From: Fibrobacter sp. | GTDB lineage: Bacteria > Fibrobacterota > Fibrobacteria > Fibrobacterales > Fibrobacteraceae | Direction of reading: 5' to 3' | DNA: 8,307 nt | NCBI GenBank assembly: GCA_017550445.1 | Contig: JAFZOV010000105.1 | Span: 1-8,307, forward strand | In this document: positions 6,468 to 8,307 of the stretch, in pieces | Position numbering within the stretch: position 1 is the stretch's first letter | Layout of the letters: every line of letters starts with the position of its first letter | Position numbers and translations under genes: made by a program | The notes under the pieces: generated by a model | What the model was told of the DNA's origin: nothing | Seen by the model: the letters and a program-made list of their open reading frames with translations, nothing else | Database searches by the model: none

Positions 6468-6496
6468 AATAGCTTCCACTAAAATTATTTAGCAGA

Positions 6497-7636
6497 CTAG
6501 AACACGACCAAGTCGTTTTTGTGGATGAGTTCGTCGGGAACGTTCTTGCCCAACAGCTCATGCACCTGGGCAGTCTTTTTGCGGAGCACCAGCTTCAAAG
6601 TTTCGCTGTCGAACTTCGCTACGCCACGAGCCACCGCTTCGCCTTCGGGGCTCAGGACTTCGATCAGGTCGCCCTTGTCAAAATGCTTCTTCACGGCACA
6701 GACACCCACCGGAAGCAGGCTCGAATGCTTCTCGCGCAGAGCCTTCACGCCACCTTCGTCAACCACCACGGCCCCGCGCGGAGTCGTCACGAAGCTAAGC
6801 CAGCGCTGACGGCTGTTAAGCTTCTTCTTGGAGCCAACGAACAACGTTCCTTCGGCATTTTCAAAAATCACCTGATGCGGCAGCACCTTCATGCCGCTCG
6901 CGAGGAATGCGTTGCAACCACTCTTCGTCACGTTACGGATCGCTTCGAGCTTGCTACGCATTCCGCCGGTACTCACGGCGGAGCCCGTCTCGCCGGGCTT
7001 ACCCGCGAGCGCAAGCACAGCAGGCGTAATCTCCGGCACAAAGCGCAGCAAACGTGCATTCGGATTCTTCTTCGGATTGTCATCGAAGAGGCCATCTTCG
7101 TCCGTGAAAATCAGAAGCAAGTCGGCATCCAAGAAGAGTGCCACGTCGCTCGAAAGCTTATCGTTATCGCCCACCTTGATTTCAGCGACAGCGAGCGAAT
7201 CGTTCTCGTTGATAATCGGAACAATCTTACGGGCAAGCATCGCCTTGATGGTATTCTGCAAGTTCTTGTAACGGGTACGGTCGCGGAAATCTTCGGCAGA
7301 CAAAAGAATCTGGCCCACCGAAAGCTGCATCCAGCGGAACATTTCGCGATAGGCATACATCAAGTCAATTTGACCCACGGCAGCGCAAGCCTGCTTTTCG
7401 GCAAGCACGGTCGGCTTTTCCTTGTAGCCCAACTGGCTCATGCCCGTACCCACGGCACCGCTAGTCACAATCACGACTTCCTTGCCCGCTTCCATCAGGC
7501 GAGCCACGGAATCGGCAAGTTTCTGAATATAGCGCGTGCGTACACCGCCCTTTTCGGAATCCACCAAAATGCGGGAACCGATCTTTACGACAATGCGGTG
7601 GGCTTCATCTAAAATGTTTTTACGTAATTCACTCAT
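6497..7636 (-). CDS. proB: Glutamate 5-kinase with C-terminal PUA domain
   Basis: ProB phosphorylates L-glutamate with ATP to gamma-glutamyl phosphate, the first and normally feedback-controlled step of proline synthesis, in the cytoplasm. The 379-residue length fits the long, PUA-bearing form. The amino-acid-kinase domain (about 10-255) shows VVKIGS with K18, TSGAVGTG (58-65), AAVGQ (85-89), NENDSLAVAEIKVGDND (143-159) for glutamate binding, TDEDGLF (178-184) for the nucleotide, and STGGMRSKL (222-230). The PUA domain (about 270-360) follows, with RGAVVVDEGG and SSLLPVGV. The start MSELRKN at 7636 fits the family, yet no Shine-Dalgarno sequence precedes it because a 7-bp repeat fills the spacer. 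rapA lies 44 bp upstream. proA, the next pathway gene, is not in the window. Confidence 0.97.
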   Translation of the reverse strand: MSELRKNILDEAHRIVVKIGSRILVDSEKGGVRTRYIQKLADSVARLMEAGKEVVIVTSGAVGTGMSQLGYKEKPTVLAEKQACAAVGQIDLMYAYREMFRWMQLSVGQILLSAEDFRDRTRYKNLQNTIKAMLARKIVPIINENDSLAVAEIKVGDNDKLSSDVALFLDADLLLIFTDEDGLFDDNPKKNPNARLLRFVPEITPAVLALAGKPGETGSAVSTGGMRSKLEAIRNVTKSGCNAFLASGMKVLPHQVIFENAEGTLFVGSKKKLNSRQRWLSFVTTPRGAVVVDEGGVKALREKHSSLLPVGVCAVKKHFDKGDLIEVLSPEGEAVARGVAKFDSETLKLVLRKKTAQVHELLGKNVPDELIHKNDLVVF

Positions 7637-7640
7637 AGGT

Positions 7641-7682
7641 AGTAGACAGTAGGAAGTAGACAGTGGTTAGTGTTTAGTTTTT
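7641..7682. repeat. Heptad repeat, six units, between rapA and proB
   Basis: On the plus strand AGT recurs every 7 bp for six units: AGTAGAC at 7641 and 7655, AGTAGGA at 7648, AGTGGTT at 7662, AGTGTTT at 7669 and AGTTTTT at 7676. Read as 14-mers, AGGTAGTAGACAGT (7637) and AGGAAGTAGACAGT (7651) differ at one base. The array fills the whole gap from the proB start to the rapA stop and its last unit runs into the rapA stop codon. In the proB transcript it reads as NNNNACT units where a ribosome binding site would be expected. Confidence 0.8.
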
Positions 7683-8307
7683 AGCGACAGACTAGCAAGC
7701 GGATTGCATCAAGGCGAATCTGCGGGTTCGAAATAATCTTTTTCCATTCCTGCACGTTCTTGCGGAGCTGTTGCAGCTGGGCGTTGTTGCCAGCCTTGCC
7801 ACGCATGCTCAGCAAGTGGTTCATGCGCTGGTATTCCTGTTCAGCGCGAGCTTCCACAGCGGCTGCGGCACCTTCGGCAATTTCCTTTGCCTGAGCACTC
7901 ACAATGCGGCGTGCAATCGCCAAGCCTTCTTTACCGAAATACTTGAGCGTCATGTTCACGGCGGCATTTCCCTGCGGAACAGGCACATCCTTGAAGTTTG
8001 CATTCTTCAGTTCGGGCACCTTGTCGGTCAGGTCTTCACCCGTCGGGTTCACGAGCACGCTAATGTAGCGCGGGCCCGCCAAGTCAGACACGCCCCATTC
8101 TTCGGAGACCGAGAAGTCCACCGCAAAGTTGTATTGCATCACAAGGCCGCGCATTCCGGAATTCTGCCAGATGTTGCAAGCCACAGCACCGTTGTCCAGC
8201 GAGGTTTCAAAGTCAATCACGCCCTGCGAAAGCGGGTGCTCCAAGCTCACGAAGTCCACTTCGTCGTGTACCATGGCCACGTTGCGGTCAAAGGTCACAG
8301 TCAAGCT
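7681..8307 (-). CDS. rapA: RNA polymerase-associated SWI2/SNF2 ATPase RapA, C-terminal fragment
   Basis: RapA (HepA) binds RNA polymerase and uses ATP to free stalled or post-termination complexes so that polymerase is recycled. Only the last 208 residues are visible; the frame is open to the window edge, so the true start and the helicase core lie outside. What remains matches the C-terminal domain of RapA: VTFDRNVA, then a VDFVSLEHPL stretch, a central beta-rich part (GLVMQYNFAVDF), and a long helical, coiled-coil-like segment (roughly the last 75 residues). The end RLDAIRLLVC is close to the RLDALRLIV ending of E. coli RapA. The family is usually near 950-970 residues. A TTG near the edge is not a real start. 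proB follows after 44 bp and is probably co-transcribed, since no terminator lies between them. Confidence 0.9.
   Translation of the reverse strand, partial: SLTVTFDRNVAMVHDEVDFVSLEHPLSQGVIDFETSLDNGAVACNIWQNSGMRGLVMQYNFAVDFSVSEEWGVSDLAGPRYISVLVNPTGEDLTDKVPELKNANFKDVPVPQGNAAVNMTLKYFGKEGLAIARRIVSAQAKEIAEGAAAAVEARAEQEYQRMNHLLSMRGKAGNNAQLQQLRKNVQEWKKIISNPQIRLDAIRLLVCR

Noticed and set aside
5089..6496. Insertion sequence or transposon carrying the ATPase
   Set aside because: No transposase, no terminal inverted repeats and no convincing target-site duplication could be seen around the gene.
6521..7612. 363-codon open frame on the plus strand opposite proB
   Set aside because: Same cause: it is codon-aligned antisense to a well-conserved proB, with low-complexity His/Leu/Arg composition and no known motif.
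8302..8304. TTG as the start of a complete 207-residue gene
   Set aside because: The reading frame continues upstream to the window edge and the protein matches the internal C-terminal domain of RapA, so this is a truncated view of a longer gene.

Overview
The window looks like a chromosomal segment from a Fibrobacter-type bacterium (Fibrobacterota). This is judged from the style of the MutS, ScpB, ProB and RapA proteins, the mixed GC use, and the adjoining secreted repeat protein; the assignment is an inference and no marker RNA gene is present. Four recognisable housekeeping genes (rapA, proB, scpB, mutS) and one HD-domain gene lie on the minus strand. Two genes of a more accessory character are set among them.

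Layout, read in the minus direction from the right edge. First comes the C-terminal part of rapA (RNA polymerase recycling ATPase), cut by the window edge. A 44-bp spacer built almost entirely of a 7-bp periodic repeat follows, then proB (glutamate 5-kinase, first step of proline synthesis) and an intrinsic terminator. Next is a plus-strand gene for an AAA ATPase of the AAA_14/DUF4143 type, convergent with proB and divergent from scpB. The 203-bp gap between scpB and the ATPase gene carries three direct repeats at exact 23-bp spacing. Each repeat is centred on a TATGA-N3-TCATA dyad, and together they look like an operator array. Then comes a tight minus-strand run: scpB (chromosome segregation), mutS (mismatch repair; shares one base with scpB), an HD-domain phosphohydrolase-like gene 7 bp further on, and 3 bp later a secreted protein gene. 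That last gene stays open for 418 codons to the left edge of the window and has GLUG-like beta-solenoid repeats.

The scpB-mutS-HD run is packed like one operon for chromosome maintenance; rapA-proB looks like a second transcription unit with its own terminator. The ATPase and the secreted repeat protein stand apart. Both are more AT-rich and freely use TTA, CTA and TCA codons, which mutS and proB avoid over long stretches, so they are the best candidates for acquired or fast-evolving genes. The most unusual signals are the 23-bp dyad repeats at the ATPase promoter, the heptad repeat before proB, and the solenoid protein whose repeat lengths are all multiples of three residues.
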